From HKCCE3408 sp039183205 (GTDB lineage Bacteria; Pseudomonadota; Alphaproteobacteria; Rhodobacterales; Rhodobacteraceae), in contig JBCDBR010000009.1 of the NCBI GenBank assembly GCA_039183205.1, forward strand, positions 47,147-111,146: a stretch of DNA of 64,000 bases, in the 5' to 3' direction. The notes below the pieces were generated by a model, which was not told the DNA's origin, searched no databases, and worked only from the letters and a program-made list of their open reading frames with translations. Shown one piece after another: positions 18,613-26,843 of the stretch. How positions within the stretch are numbered: position 1 is the first letter of the stretch; each line of letters starts with the position of its first letter. The translations under genes were made by a program, and so were the position numbers.

Positions 18613-20226
18613 ATGCGCACAGCGCTCTTGATATGGCTATTGGCAATGCTGCCGAATGCGGTGCTCGCCGAGGACACGTTGCGCGTCGTGTTCAATGAAT
18701 TGCGCCCGTACACCTATATCGGCATGGACGGGGAACCCGCCGGATACGGGATAAGACTCGTCTCGGCCTTAGCCGATCAAATCGGCGCGCAGCTTGAATT
18801 CGTGCTCGTCGAAAACCCCGGCGAGGTGGTGGAAGCGCTACGCACGGGTACGGCGGATATCGCCCCGATCTTAGCCCGAAACGCGGAACGCGAGGCCGCG
18901 GTGTTGTTCTCGGTGCCGCATGAGACCATCGTCTTTCATCTCTACGCCTTGCGCCGCCGCGCCGGCGAGATCGCAGACCGGTGGCCCGACGGAGTACGCG
19001 TGGGGTTTACCGAAGGCTCCTACCCGTCCTTTATCGTCACCCGATACGACCAGGCTATCGCGGTGCCAGCCAGTTCAAACACGGACCTCTTGTCACATGT
19101 CCTATCAGGTGATGTGGATGTGGCACTTTACCCCGATACGGCCTTTTTTGAGACGATTGAATTGTTGGACACCCGCCAGCGCTTTGTAGCGGTTGGGGAC
19201 GCACTTGAAACGGTGCCGTTGCGTCTCGGCATAACGCACACCAGGCCCGAATTGGCGGACAGATTAAACCGGGCTCTGTCCGACTTCATCGCCAGTAGCG
19301 AATACCGGACCATGCGGCATGCGACACTGGGCAGCCCCTATGCCACCTCCGATCCGCAGGTGGCGCATGCTGTCGGCGCTGCCGCAACTTTGATGAGCCT
19401 ACTGGCAGGGCTGTCTTTGATACGCAGCCGGCGACAAGCTCAGCGCGACCTCTTCACCGCAGCCAAGCGCACAGCCGAAGTCGAACGCCGCGCCGCCGAC
19501 GAATTGCGCGAAAAAAACGCGATGTTGTTGGCAAAAAACAAAGCAATGGAAGAGTTGATATATGTCGTCAGCCACGACCTCTCCAGCCCTTTGGTTTCAA
19601 TATCCGGGTTTGCCCGCGGCGCGATCCGAGCACAAGGAGCCGGGCAAACGGAAAAAGCCGCGCGAATGCTTCAGCGCGTCGAAGCAAATGTCGGATCGAT
19701 GTCGTCATTGATCAACGGGATCCTCAAGGTCGGGCGGATCGGTCAAGAAACCCCGGTGCCCGAGCGCGTGTCGCTCTGTGCTTTGGTTGACGGGCTGAAA
19801 TTGCGGCTCCATGCAAGCCTCGCCGAACGGGAATTGGAGTTAGTCTGCACAAGCGACTGCACGTTGTGGACAGACCGAGACATGCTGAGCCGCGTATTGC
19901 AGAACCTTGTCGAGAACGCCGCAAAACACGGTGCAAACGCGAATGGGCAGCGGATCGAAGTATCTTCGGTCGTGCAAAACGGCCGAGCGAGCATCTCGAT
20001 CCGTGATTTCGGAAACGGCATTCCTGAAAACCTGCGCCCCCGGATATTCGAGATGTATCAACGGCGATCCGACAGCAAAGACGGCAGTGGGCTTGGTTTG
20101 ACGATTGTCGCTAGGATTGTCGAAAAACTGGGCGGAACCGTATCGGTCTCAAGCAAGCCCTCTAGCGGCACGACCTTCGTGGTCGACTTACCGCACATTG
20201 ATCAACCCATCGCGCAAAGTGCGTAA
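18613..20226 (+). CDS. Sensor histidine kinase with periplasmic solute-binding (PBP2-like) sensor domain
   Basis: 537 aa. Signal/anchor RTALLIWLLAMLPNAVLA, then a type 2 periplasmic solute-binding domain (~20-240: LRVVFNELRPYTYIGMDGEPAGYGIRLVSALADQIG). A transmembrane segment (AVGAAATLMSLLAGLSLI) and a coiled-coil linker lead to HisKA with phospho-acceptor His (YVVSHDLSSPLVSISGF) and HATPase (N-box LVENAAKHG, G1 DFGNGIPE, G2 GSGLGLTI). All catalytic boxes are intact. ATG 18613 has GAGG upstream and starts at the signal sequence. It is likely to sense a small ligand in the periplasm directly. First gene of a four-gene signalling operon; its stop is 3 bp from the next ATG. Confidence 0.9.
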   Translation: MRTALLIWLLAMLPNAVLAEDTLRVVFNELRPYTYIGMDGEPAGYGIRLVSALADQIGAQLEFVLVENPGEVVEALRTGTADIAPILARNAEREAAVLFSVPHETIVFHLYALRRRAGEIADRWPDGVRVGFTEGSYPSFIVTRYDQAIAVPASSNTDLLSHVLSGDVDVALYPDTAFFETIELLDTRQRFVAVGDALETVPLRLGITHTRPELADRLNRALSDFIASSEYRTMRHATLGSPYATSDPQVAHAVGAAATLMSLLAGLSLIRSRRQAQRDLFTAAKRTAEVERRAADELREKNAMLLAKNKAMEELIYVVSHDLSSPLVSISGFARGAIRAQGAGQTEKAARMLQRVEANVGSMSSLINGILKVGRIGQETPVPERVSLCALVDGLKLRLHASLAERELELVCTSDCTLWTDRDMLSRVLQNLVENAAKHGANANGQRIEVSSVVQNGRASISIRDFGNGIPENLRPRIFEMYQRRSDSKDGSGLGLTIVARIVEKLGGTVSVSSKPSSGTTFVVDLPHIDQPIAQSA

Positions 20227-20229
20227 CTC

Positions 20230-20664
20230 ATGTTTCAAATCATGCTGATAGACGACAACCCCGACCATGCCGATCTGGCTGCGGATTGTCTTTCCGCCTG
20301 CGGGGCAGACATCAATGTCGGCTGCTATGCAGGTGCGGAAACTGCGCTCGAAGCGCTTGCCGAACGATCCACAACATCCGCCCAGCTGCCCGATCTTATC
20401 TTGCTGGACATCAACCTGCCCGGCCTGAGTGGCTTCGATGTGCTACGCAGCGTCAAAACCGACACAAGGCTTTGCAGAATTCCAACGATTATGCTGTCCA
20501 GCTCCGCCGACCCAAACGACATACTGCGCGCGTGTAAACACCACGCCAACAGCTACATCACCAAATCGGCCGATTTCACCCGATGGGAAGCGGCGCTGCG
20601 AGCGATTTGCGACTATTGGCGCCACCATGACCGGGCCTACGATTTAAAGGCGATTTCGGCATGA
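20230..20664 (+). CDS. Single-domain response regulator (CheY/Rcp1-like)
   Basis: 144 aa, receiver only. Acidic pocket IDDNPDH near the N-terminus, phospho-acceptor Asp in LILLDINLPGLSGFDVL, Ser/Thr switch in IMLSSSAD, and Lys in YITKSADF. There is no output domain, so it acts as a phosphotransfer shuttle or by protein contact. It lies 3 bp after the sensor kinase, and the following gene starts inside its stop codon (ATGA), so stoichiometric production with its partners is expected. Confidence 0.9.
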   Translation: MFQIMLIDDNPDHADLAADCLSACGADINVGCYAGAETALEALAERSTTSAQLPDLILLDINLPGLSGFDVLRSVKTDTRLCRIPTIMLSSSADPNDILRACKHHANSYITKSADFTRWEAALRAICDYWRHHDRAYDLKAISA

Positions 20665-21827
20665 CACTCTTGGCAGAGCCCCAGGGACCCCGCACAGCAG
20701 CGGTGCAACACGCTCCGATGCAGAATAGAATTCGAGCGTTGGTGGTTGAAGACGACGACGATCATTTCGCCCTGCTTGAGCTGCTGCTCGATCTCGAAGA
20801 CCCAAGCATAAGCATCCATCGTGCACGCTGCCTTGCGGAGATGGATGACCTCTTCCATTCAGCGCGATTTGATATCGTGCTGCTCGATCTCGGCCTACCG
20901 GAATCGACGGGGATCGACACGCTCCGGGCCGCTATCGCACATATCGAAGACTGTCCCATCTTGGTTCTTACGTCTGCAAACGACACCGAACTGGGCCTGG
21001 CGGCTATTCAAGCCGGTGCTGCTGATTTCGTCGATAAACCATCGCTCAGCACCTCCGGCCTCGGCCGACGCATCGCGTTTGCGACCGAACGATTTGATAT
21101 TCAGCGCAAGTTGCGACAACGCAACGAGATGCTGCACACCTTGGTCGCGATCTTGGGACATGACCTCAAATCACCGCCGCGGCAAATCACCTTGCTTTGC
21201 GACATGATCGACCACGCGCTTCCGAAAGAGGCGCGCCACTGCGTTGCCGACAATCTCGCGGCCATTCGAAGCCGATGCGCGCATCTGCGTAGACTTCTGA
21301 ACGACACGACGGAATATGCGCTGAATGCCGCGCAAGACCACGTCAAGCGCGACCGGATCCGGATCTCGGATGTAGTGGAACGCGTGCGCGAGGATCTCGA
21401 CGACCAGGACCGCGGCCGCGTCACGCTCGCCGCCGATGCCGAGATCACCGCCGATGCCGGCCTGCTCTTCCATATCTTGCGCAACTTGATTGGCAACGGA
21501 TTGAAATATTGGCGCGACATTCCGTCGAACGTCACCGTCGGGGCCAAAACCGCAGCTGGGCAAAGCAGCATTTGGGTCACTGATACAGGCATCGGCATCG
21601 CCCCAGAGATGATTGACCGCGTATTTGAACCCACCGTGCGTGGCGTCGCAAAGGCTGAATTTTCGGGAACCGGCTTCGGCCTGTCGATCGCAAAGTTGCT
21701 GATCGAACGACACGGCGGCCAGATCGCGATCAAATCAGATGCCGGCTGCGGGACCGACGTGGTCATACACCTGCCCTTCACAGCAGAGCTTTCCCCCAAA
21801 TCGACGCCAGCAACACGGAGAAACTAG
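20661..21827 (+). CDS. Receiver-histidine kinase protein (N-terminal REC, C-terminal HK)
   Basis: 388 aa. The receiver domain is at ~25-145 (VVEDDDDHFALLELL, phospho-Asp in IVLLDLGLPESTGIDTL, Lys in FVDKPSL). The kinase follows, with H-box AILGHDLKSPPRQITLL, N-box NLIGNGLKYW, G1 DTGIGIAPE and G2 GTGFGLSIAKLL. No transmembrane segment is visible, so it is cytoplasmic and probably takes its signal by phosphorylation of its receiver. ATG 20661 overlaps the previous stop (ATGA). The REC-before-HK order is the reverse of a typical hybrid kinase and suggests an intermediate in a phosphorelay. Confidence 0.88.
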   Translation: MTLLAEPQGPRTAAVQHAPMQNRIRALVVEDDDDHFALLELLLDLEDPSISIHRARCLAEMDDLFHSARFDIVLLDLGLPESTGIDTLRAAIAHIEDCPILVLTSANDTELGLAAIQAGAADFVDKPSLSTSGLGRRIAFATERFDIQRKLRQRNEMLHTLVAILGHDLKSPPRQITLLCDMIDHALPKEARHCVADNLAAIRSRCAHLRRLLNDTTEYALNAAQDHVKRDRIRISDVVERVREDLDDQDRGRVTLAADAEITADAGLLFHILRNLIGNGLKYWRDIPSNVTVGAKTAAGQSSIWVTDTGIGIAPEMIDRVFEPTVRGVAKAEFSGTGFGLSIAKLLIERHGGQIAIKSDAGCGTDVVIHLPFTAELSPKSTPATRRN

Positions 21828-21828
21828 G

Positions 21829-22458
21829 ATGACCAACACGATAGAAGCCGGCCACGTCGCTGGTCGGGTGATCGAAACGTGCCTGATCGTCGATGACGAC
21901 GCCTTTGACCGCGATCAAATGAAACAAGCCATACAGCGGCAACGCCCAGATATGCAGACTTTTGAATTCGCAACGCTCAGCGAGGCGCGCATGTACTTAA
22001 GGACCGCCAGCGCCGATATCATCCTGCTCGACAATCGGCTGCCCGATGGAAAGGGTTCCGACCTCGCGCGGGAGCTTCGCAATAACCCAAGACTCAGCGA
22101 CACGCCCATCTTTGTGATAACCGGCGACGCGGTAAGCAGCCTGGATCACGGTGTAACGGCTTTGTCGAAGGACGATTTGAACGGGCATAATCTGGGCGAG
22201 CTTCTGGCGGAATTTCTTAAGGCGCGGCGCATTGCCCGAAAAAGCGAGGCAGGGCAATTGGTCGAGGATCTCGGCGCATTGATGGACAGCAATCTTGCAC
22301 CCGCGTTTTCGCGGGCGATCCGTACCCTGCGCACCGCGCGGGCGCAGGTGACCCGCACCGCGCCGTTTGCCACCATTCATGCCCTTGATGAAGTTGAGGA
22401 AATTATGGTGGCGCTCGCCAACGCGGTCACCAATCGCGGCACGAACGGTCCGCATTAA
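21829..22458 (+). CDS. Response regulator with unassigned C-terminal helical extension
   Basis: 209 aa. The receiver at ~15-125 has LIVDDDAFDRDQM, phospho-Asp in IILLDNRLPDGKGSDLA, the T switch in FVITGD and Lys in ALSKDDL. Residues ~130-209 are predicted helical and Ala/Arg-rich; no DNA-binding motif is recognised. The region could be an HPt-like or dimerisation module, but a canonical HPt His is not obvious. ATG 21829 follows the kinase stop (21825-21827) by one base and lacks a strong Shine-Dalgarno, which suits coupled translation. Last gene of the signalling operon. Confidence 0.82.
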   Translation: MTNTIEAGHVAGRVIETCLIVDDDAFDRDQMKQAIQRQRPDMQTFEFATLSEARMYLRTASADIILLDNRLPDGKGSDLARELRNNPRLSDTPIFVITGDAVSSLDHGVTALSKDDLNGHNLGELLAEFLKARRIARKSEAGQLVEDLGALMDSNLAPAFSRAIRTLRTARAQVTRTAPFATIHALDEVEEIMVALANAVTNRGTNGPH

Positions 22459-22851
22459 CGCAAGCGGCCCAACCGCCGAACCAAGACGGACCGGTTGTAC
22501 TTATCCCGCGGTCGTGGTGTTAATGGCGCGCTTCGGCAAGCCCGTTTAGCACCACGGTACCGCGATGTGATTGATCACCAAGGATACCGGCACCACGATG
22601 CTCACATCGGAAGGCAGCTAAGCCTGCACCTCAAGCCAGCGCGGCCTGCAGCGCTTGGGAGAACGGAATGCCGAATTCCTCAGCCGCACCGGTGTTCGTC
22701 TTTCTATTCCGCGCAGCACCGCGTTTCTATTCCGCGCAGGACCGCGTAATTTGATGTGTCGCGCAACTGAGTGCTTTTAGGCTGCGGCTTTGCTTGCCAG
22801 GCAGCAATCTATCGACAATGGTGCGTCAAACCAGACGCGAAAGGGCACCCC
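22459..22851. other. 393-bp intergenic region before the aminotransferase
   Basis: No gene is supported. It contains a 23-bp tandem duplication at 22701-22746 (separate entry). An in-frame extension of the aminotransferase to 22771 is unsupported because it lacks family similarity. No clear terminator for the signalling operon is visible. Confidence 0.5.
22701..22746. repeat. 23-bp tandem direct repeat, two copies
   Basis: Positions 22701-22723 and 22724-22746 are adjacent copies with one mismatch (core TTTCTATTCCGCGCAG). They lie ~105 bp upstream of the aminotransferase start. This may be a small duplication or paired regulator sites; nothing more can be said. Confidence 0.7.
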
Positions 22852-24249
22852 ATGGACGACCGCGCCAATCTTCCTTTGGCAGACCTTGACCAAAATAGCC
22901 TGTTTCACCCTGTGTCATCCATTGCCGATCTCGAAGCGCATGGCCCGATGATCTATGGCAAAGCGGATGGCGTCGAAGTGACCCGGGATACCGGCCAAAA
23001 GCTCATTGATATGGGCGCGGGCCTTTGGTGCGTGAATGTGGGTTATGGACGCGATGAACTGGTAGAGGCCGGCGCTAAGGCTATGAAAGAGCTGAGCTTT
23101 CAGCATTTTTTTGGCGGCGCATCGGCAGAGCCGACCATCCGCTTGGCGGATCGCATTCTGGGTCTCTTTCGCGAAACGGTTCCAGGCTCTGACATGGCGC
23201 GGGTCTTTTTCGGCTGCTCTGGTTCGGATGCCAATGACACAGCCTTCAAGCTTGTGCGCTACTACAACAACTTGCGCGGCAAACCGGAAAAGAAAAAAAT
23301 CATCTCCCGCAAAGGGGCCTATCACGGCCTGACCTACGCCGCCGGCAGTCTCACGGGGATCGAGGGATACCACAAAGCGTTCGATCTGCCGGTATCGGGC
23401 GTCTTGCACACCTCGTGCCCGCATTTTTACGCGTTCGCACATGACGGAGAAACCGAAGCGGCATTCACCGCGCGCTTGGTCGCCGATCTCGAGGCGATGA
23501 TCGACGCTGAAGGTCCGGACACAATCGCTGCATTTATTGCAGAGCCGATCATGGGCACGGGCGGGGTTTTCTTACCGCCCGAGGGCTACTTCGCCAAAGT
23601 CCAAGAGGTTCTGCGGCGCCACGACATTTTGATGATTGCGGATGAGGTGATCACCGGGTTTGGCCGCACCGGACAGTGGTTCGGCTGCGCCACGTTTGGC
23701 ATTCAGCCCGATATCGTCTCGCTCGCCAAAGGGTTGACGAGCGCGTATTTTCCCATGTCAGCATCGGTGGTGTCGCGCCGCATTTGGGACGTGCTGACGG
23801 CGGCGTCACCGACGACGGGGCCAGTCATGCATGGCTTTACCTATTCCGGCCATCCGGTCGGCAGCGCGATCGCGATGGCCAATCTCGACCTTATGTCGCG
23901 GGACGCTTTGCCGGAACGCGCCCATAGATTGGGCCCAATCCTGCTGGACGGCTTGCGCGCGAAGGTGGCCGATCATCCGTTTGTCGGCGATGTGCGTGGC
24001 CAAGGGCTGATGGTTGCGGTTGAATTCGTGGCCGACAAGGATACCCGCACGAGGCTGCCCGATGGCGCCCACAAGGTCGTGGCGAAACACGCAATGGACG
24101 AAGGTGTTCTGAGCCGCGCGCTTCCTTTTCTACCGGTCAACTCGATGTCACCGCCGCTGACAATCACCGAGGCTGAGATCGAGGTCGCGACGACGCGGTA
24201 CGCCGCGGCACTGGCAAAGGCGACGCCCGAACTTGAAGCCATGAGATAG
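22852..24249 (+). CDS. Class III PLP-dependent aminotransferase (omega-amino acid / amine:pyruvate type)
   Basis: 465 aa fold-type I aminotransferase. Landmarks: IDMGAGLWCVNVGYGRDELVEA, FGCSGSDANDTAFKLVRYYN, SRKGAYHGLTYAAGSLTG, IADEVITGFGRTGQWFG, and the PLP lysine K293 in SLAKGLTSAYFPMSA. This pattern matches omega-transaminases that use pyruvate with beta-alanine, taurine-like or other amines; the substrate is not determinable. ATG 22852 fits the family N-terminus, and AAAGGG precedes it. It is monocistronic by spacing, with ihfB 228 bp downstream. Confidence 0.88.
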   Translation: MDDRANLPLADLDQNSLFHPVSSIADLEAHGPMIYGKADGVEVTRDTGQKLIDMGAGLWCVNVGYGRDELVEAGAKAMKELSFQHFFGGASAEPTIRLADRILGLFRETVPGSDMARVFFGCSGSDANDTAFKLVRYYNNLRGKPEKKKIISRKGAYHGLTYAAGSLTGIEGYHKAFDLPVSGVLHTSCPHFYAFAHDGETEAAFTARLVADLEAMIDAEGPDTIAAFIAEPIMGTGGVFLPPEGYFAKVQEVLRRHDILMIADEVITGFGRTGQWFGCATFGIQPDIVSLAKGLTSAYFPMSASVVSRRIWDVLTAASPTTGPVMHGFTYSGHPVGSAIAMANLDLMSRDALPERAHRLGPILLDGLRAKVADHPFVGDVRGQGLMVAVEFVADKDTRTRLPDGAHKVVAKHAMDEGVLSRALPFLPVNSMSPPLTITEAEIEVATTRYAAALAKATPELEAMR

Positions 24250-24477
24250 CCGGCACCCGCGCGGTTATCCACAAGGCGCGTGCCAAGGTCGTAAACCGAA
24301 TCATGCCACTTGGAATTTTTGCCAAAACCAAAGCGGAGCTGACCAGCAGCGGCAAAAAGTGCCTTCGGCGTCGGGGAAAACCCGCCGAACACGTGAAAAC
24401 CCCGGCCTTTCCAGTTTCTTAAGCTGCAGCCTTAGCCTATAGTCTTTCGTTATCTGGGCGACAATTGGGAGAGATGG

Positions 24478-24762
24478 ATGATACGTTCTGAGCTTATTCA
24501 GAAGCTGTCGGAAGAGAACCCGCATCTCTACCAACGAGACGTTGAGCGCATCGTGAACGCGATCTTCGAAGAAATCATCGAAGCGATGGCCCGCGGCGAC
24601 CGGGTGGAGCTTCGCGGCTTCGGAGCTTTCTCCGTGAAGAAACGTGACGCCCGTGTCGGCCGCAATCCGAGGACCGGCGAAAGTGTCTCGGTTGACGAAA
24701 AGCACGTTCCGTTTTTCAAAGCTGGAAAGCTCTTGCGGGATCGATTGAACGCAGAGGGCTAA
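24478..24762 (+). CDS. ihfB: Integration host factor subunit beta
   Basis: 94 aa DNABII protein. The N-terminus IRSELIQKLSEENPHLYQRDVERIVNAIFEEI and the arm with GRNPRTGESV and KHVPFFKAGKLLRDRLN are characteristic of IhfB. With IhfA it binds and sharply bends DNA in transcription, replication and recombination. ATG 24478 matches the family start. It is followed closely by lapA and trpF on the same strand, an order common in Rhodobacteraceae. Confidence 0.95.
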   Translation: MIRSELIQKLSEENPHLYQRDVERIVNAIFEEIIEAMARGDRVELRGFGAFSVKKRDARVGRNPRTGESVSVDEKHVPFFKAGKLLRDRLNAEG

Positions 24763-24779
24763 TCCGATGGGGGCTGGCA

Positions 24780-25145
24780 ATGCTTCGGCTGATTAAGATC
24801 ATCGTTCTGGCTGTGATCGCTTTTGGGTTGGTGATCCTTGCACTCGCGAACAGAACGATCGTGACGCTCGAACTCTTGCCGCCGGAAATTGCCGGTTGGG
24901 TCGGGATTTCCTTTGCGCCGATTGAACTGCCGCTCTTCTTAGTCATCTTCGGCGGCGTCGCGATTGGACTTTTGGTTGGCTTTATCTGGGAATGGCTGCG
25001 CGAGCATCGCCACCGTGCTGAGGCCAGTCGTGAACGTCGCGCGCGCACAAAGCTTGAACGTGAGGTCGAGACGTTAAAGGGTCGATCAAACGAAGGTCAG
25101 GACGAAATTTTGGCGCTGCTTGACGACGGGCGTCGCGCGGGCTGA
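24780..25145 (+). CDS. lapA: LapA family (DUF1049) inner-membrane protein
   Basis: 121 aa. Two transmembrane segments (LIKIIVLAVIAFGLVILALAN and LPLFLVIFGGVAIGLLVGFIW) are followed by a charged, helical C-terminal tail. The family includes E. coli LapA, which with LapB/YciM regulates LPS assembly. It lies 17 bp after ihfB and 4 bp before trpF, so it is likely in one transcript. Function in this organism is inferred from the family only. Confidence 0.87.
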   Translation: MLRLIKIIVLAVIAFGLVILALANRTIVTLELLPPEIAGWVGISFAPIELPLFLVIFGGVAIGLLVGFIWEWLREHRHRAEASRERRARTKLEREVETLKGRSNEGQDEILALLDDGRRAG

Positions 25146-25149
25146 TCCG

Positions 25150-25791
25150 ATGGACATTGCGATCAAATTTTGCGGGCTGACGCGGCCCGCTGATATCGCT
25201 GCGGCTACCGCCGCCGGGGCGCGCTATATAGGCTTTGTGTTCTTTCCCAAATCGCCGCGCGCGGTGACACCTCAGCACGCCGCATTCCTGGCCGAAGATG
25301 TCCCGCCCGACATCGCCAAAGTGGGCCTTATCGTTGATATGGATGATGCACAGATCGCAGCGCTATTGGATGAGGCGCCGCTCGACATGCTGCAACTTCA
25401 TGGGCACGAAACGCCGCACCGCGTGGCCGAGGTCAAAGCACGCTTTGGTCTGCCGGTGATAAAGGCCGTTGGGATCACAGATGCCGCGGATCTTTCCCAA
25501 CTGGAGGATTATGGAACCGTCGCCGACCAGCTTTTGGTAGATGCCAAGGCCCCTAGGGGCAGTAATCGTCCCGGCGGCAATGCCATTGCGTTTGATTGGT
25601 CCCTGATTTCTGGGAGACGCTGGCCAATTCCTTGGCTGCTTGCCGGGGGTCTGACGCCGGATAACGCCGCCGAAGCGGTGCGCGTCACCGGGGCGAAACA
25701 AGTTGACGTGAGTTCAGGCATCGAATCGGAGCCCGGCATGAAGGACCCAAGCCGTATGCAGGCCTTCGCCGCAGCTATTTCTCGCGCCTAG
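25150..25791 (+). CDS. trpF: Phosphoribosylanthranilate isomerase
   Basis: 213 aa TIM-barrel enzyme converting N-(5-phosphoribosyl)anthranilate to CdRP, the third step of tryptophan synthesis. Landmarks: the catalytic Cys in IKFCGLTRPADI, GFVFFPKSPRAV, MLQLHGHE, and the catalytic Asp region LLVDAKAP..., plus LAGGLTPDNAAEAV and VDVSSGIES. ATG 25150 begins the family N-terminus just after lapA. Its end overlaps an opposite-strand membrane-protein gene by 17 bp; trpB follows beyond that gene. Confidence 0.95.
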   Translation: MDIAIKFCGLTRPADIAAATAAGARYIGFVFFPKSPRAVTPQHAAFLAEDVPPDIAKVGLIVDMDDAQIAALLDEAPLDMLQLHGHETPHRVAEVKARFGLPVIKAVGITDAADLSQLEDYGTVADQLLVDAKAPRGSNRPGGNAIAFDWSLISGRRWPIPWLLAGGLTPDNAAEAVRVTGAKQVDVSSGIESEPGMKDPSRMQAFAAAISRA

Positions 25792-26770
25792 CGGCCTTGT
25801 GCGGCACGGTTCCGAGAACTGGCCCCGCCCGGCGACCAATGAGCGCCCAGGCCTCAGCCGAATAGGGAAGAAAGCTGCGTTCGCGAAAGACGCTCAGCGG
25901 CGTACAGTCGAGCCAATGCGGCCGCAAAAGCGGCCCATCGGCGTCCGGGATGCTGTCTGGCTCGATGTTAAGCGCTAAGGCACTGTGCATTTCAAGATCG
26001 TTGCGGACGATGTCCATCGAGACACAGAAAAACGCGATATAGAAATACCCATATGCCGACACCAGCGCAGCGAAAGTCAGCGCCAACCAAGCCCAGCTCA
26101 TGCCAGCCACGTCTTGGACGTTCGGCGCATACGGCGCCGTCGCTGGCGTCGGGGTTGTCAGCAACGGGTTGGCATTCGCCAGGTCGAGCGCCAATGTCAG
26201 CACCAACAAGAGCGCATAGGTGCATATATAACGATGGTAGCGCCGGATATTGGCGAGGTTATTCTTTAAACCATCGCGGGCAGCGCGATACTCACCCAAA
26301 TTTGGCAGGCTATCGAGCATCGCCTTTGCCGACAGCCAAATATGCAGCCGCGACTTGTTCCCAAGCTCGGTCTGATAGGCCTTGAACGCCCCGTCCATAC
26401 GTGCGTGCTGCACCAAAAGCGCGTCGTTGGTTTGCACATGGGGCGGAACGATCGCACCGACCAAACGCGTCAACGAGTCCAAAATAAAGGCAAATATCGC
26501 CAACATGATAAAGGCAGCCAGCAGCGCCGACAGCGCCGCGCCCGGTGCCTTATCAAGATTGGCTTGCACCCAATCCGTCGACACAATCGAGGCGATGAAA
26601 TTCATAATTGGCGGCGCCGCATCCGTCGCAAATTCCAAAAACCGATCAGTCGCCGCCACGAGATGACGCCAGAACAGCAACGAGACGAAAACCAAATTTA
26701 GAAACGGTGGCCCCAGAAAGGCCCATAGCTCCGACAGAAAGCTGCCAAAGCGATCCCAATGCAAATTCAA
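25775..26770 (-). CDS. Uncharacterised membrane protein between trpF and trpB
   Basis: 331 aa, not recognised. Hydrophobic segments: FLNLVFVSLLFW near the N-terminus, ALSALLAAFIMLAIFAFILDSL, a strong pair ICTYALLLVLTLALDLA and WAWLALTFAALVSAYGYFYIAFFCVS, with a long soluble helical stretch between. The start is read as TTG at 26770, because AAGGAG lies at good spacing and the only longer start (TTG 26830) has none. It is transcribed against trpF and trpB, converging on trpF by 17 bp. Rare start and odd position are notable; the reading frame itself is well supported by its length and hydrophobicity. Confidence 0.72.
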   Translation of the reverse strand: MNLHWDRFGSFLSELWAFLGPPFLNLVFVSLLFWRHLVAATDRFLEFATDAAPPIMNFIASIVSTDWVQANLDKAPGAALSALLAAFIMLAIFAFILDSLTRLVGAIVPPHVQTNDALLVQHARMDGAFKAYQTELGNKSRLHIWLSAKAMLDSLPNLGEYRAARDGLKNNLANIRRYHRYICTYALLLVLTLALDLANANPLLTTPTPATAPYAPNVQDVAGMSWAWLALTFAALVSAYGYFYIAFFCVSMDIVRNDLEMHSALALNIEPDSIPDADGPLLRPHWLDCTPLSVFRERSFLPYSAEAWALIGRRAGPVLGTVPHKAARREK

Positions 26771-26843
26771 CGGGGGTCTCCTTGCAAACGCGCAAACGTA
26801 CCAATACCAACAGTATCGGCACTGTTTCAAACGAGGCTACGCG

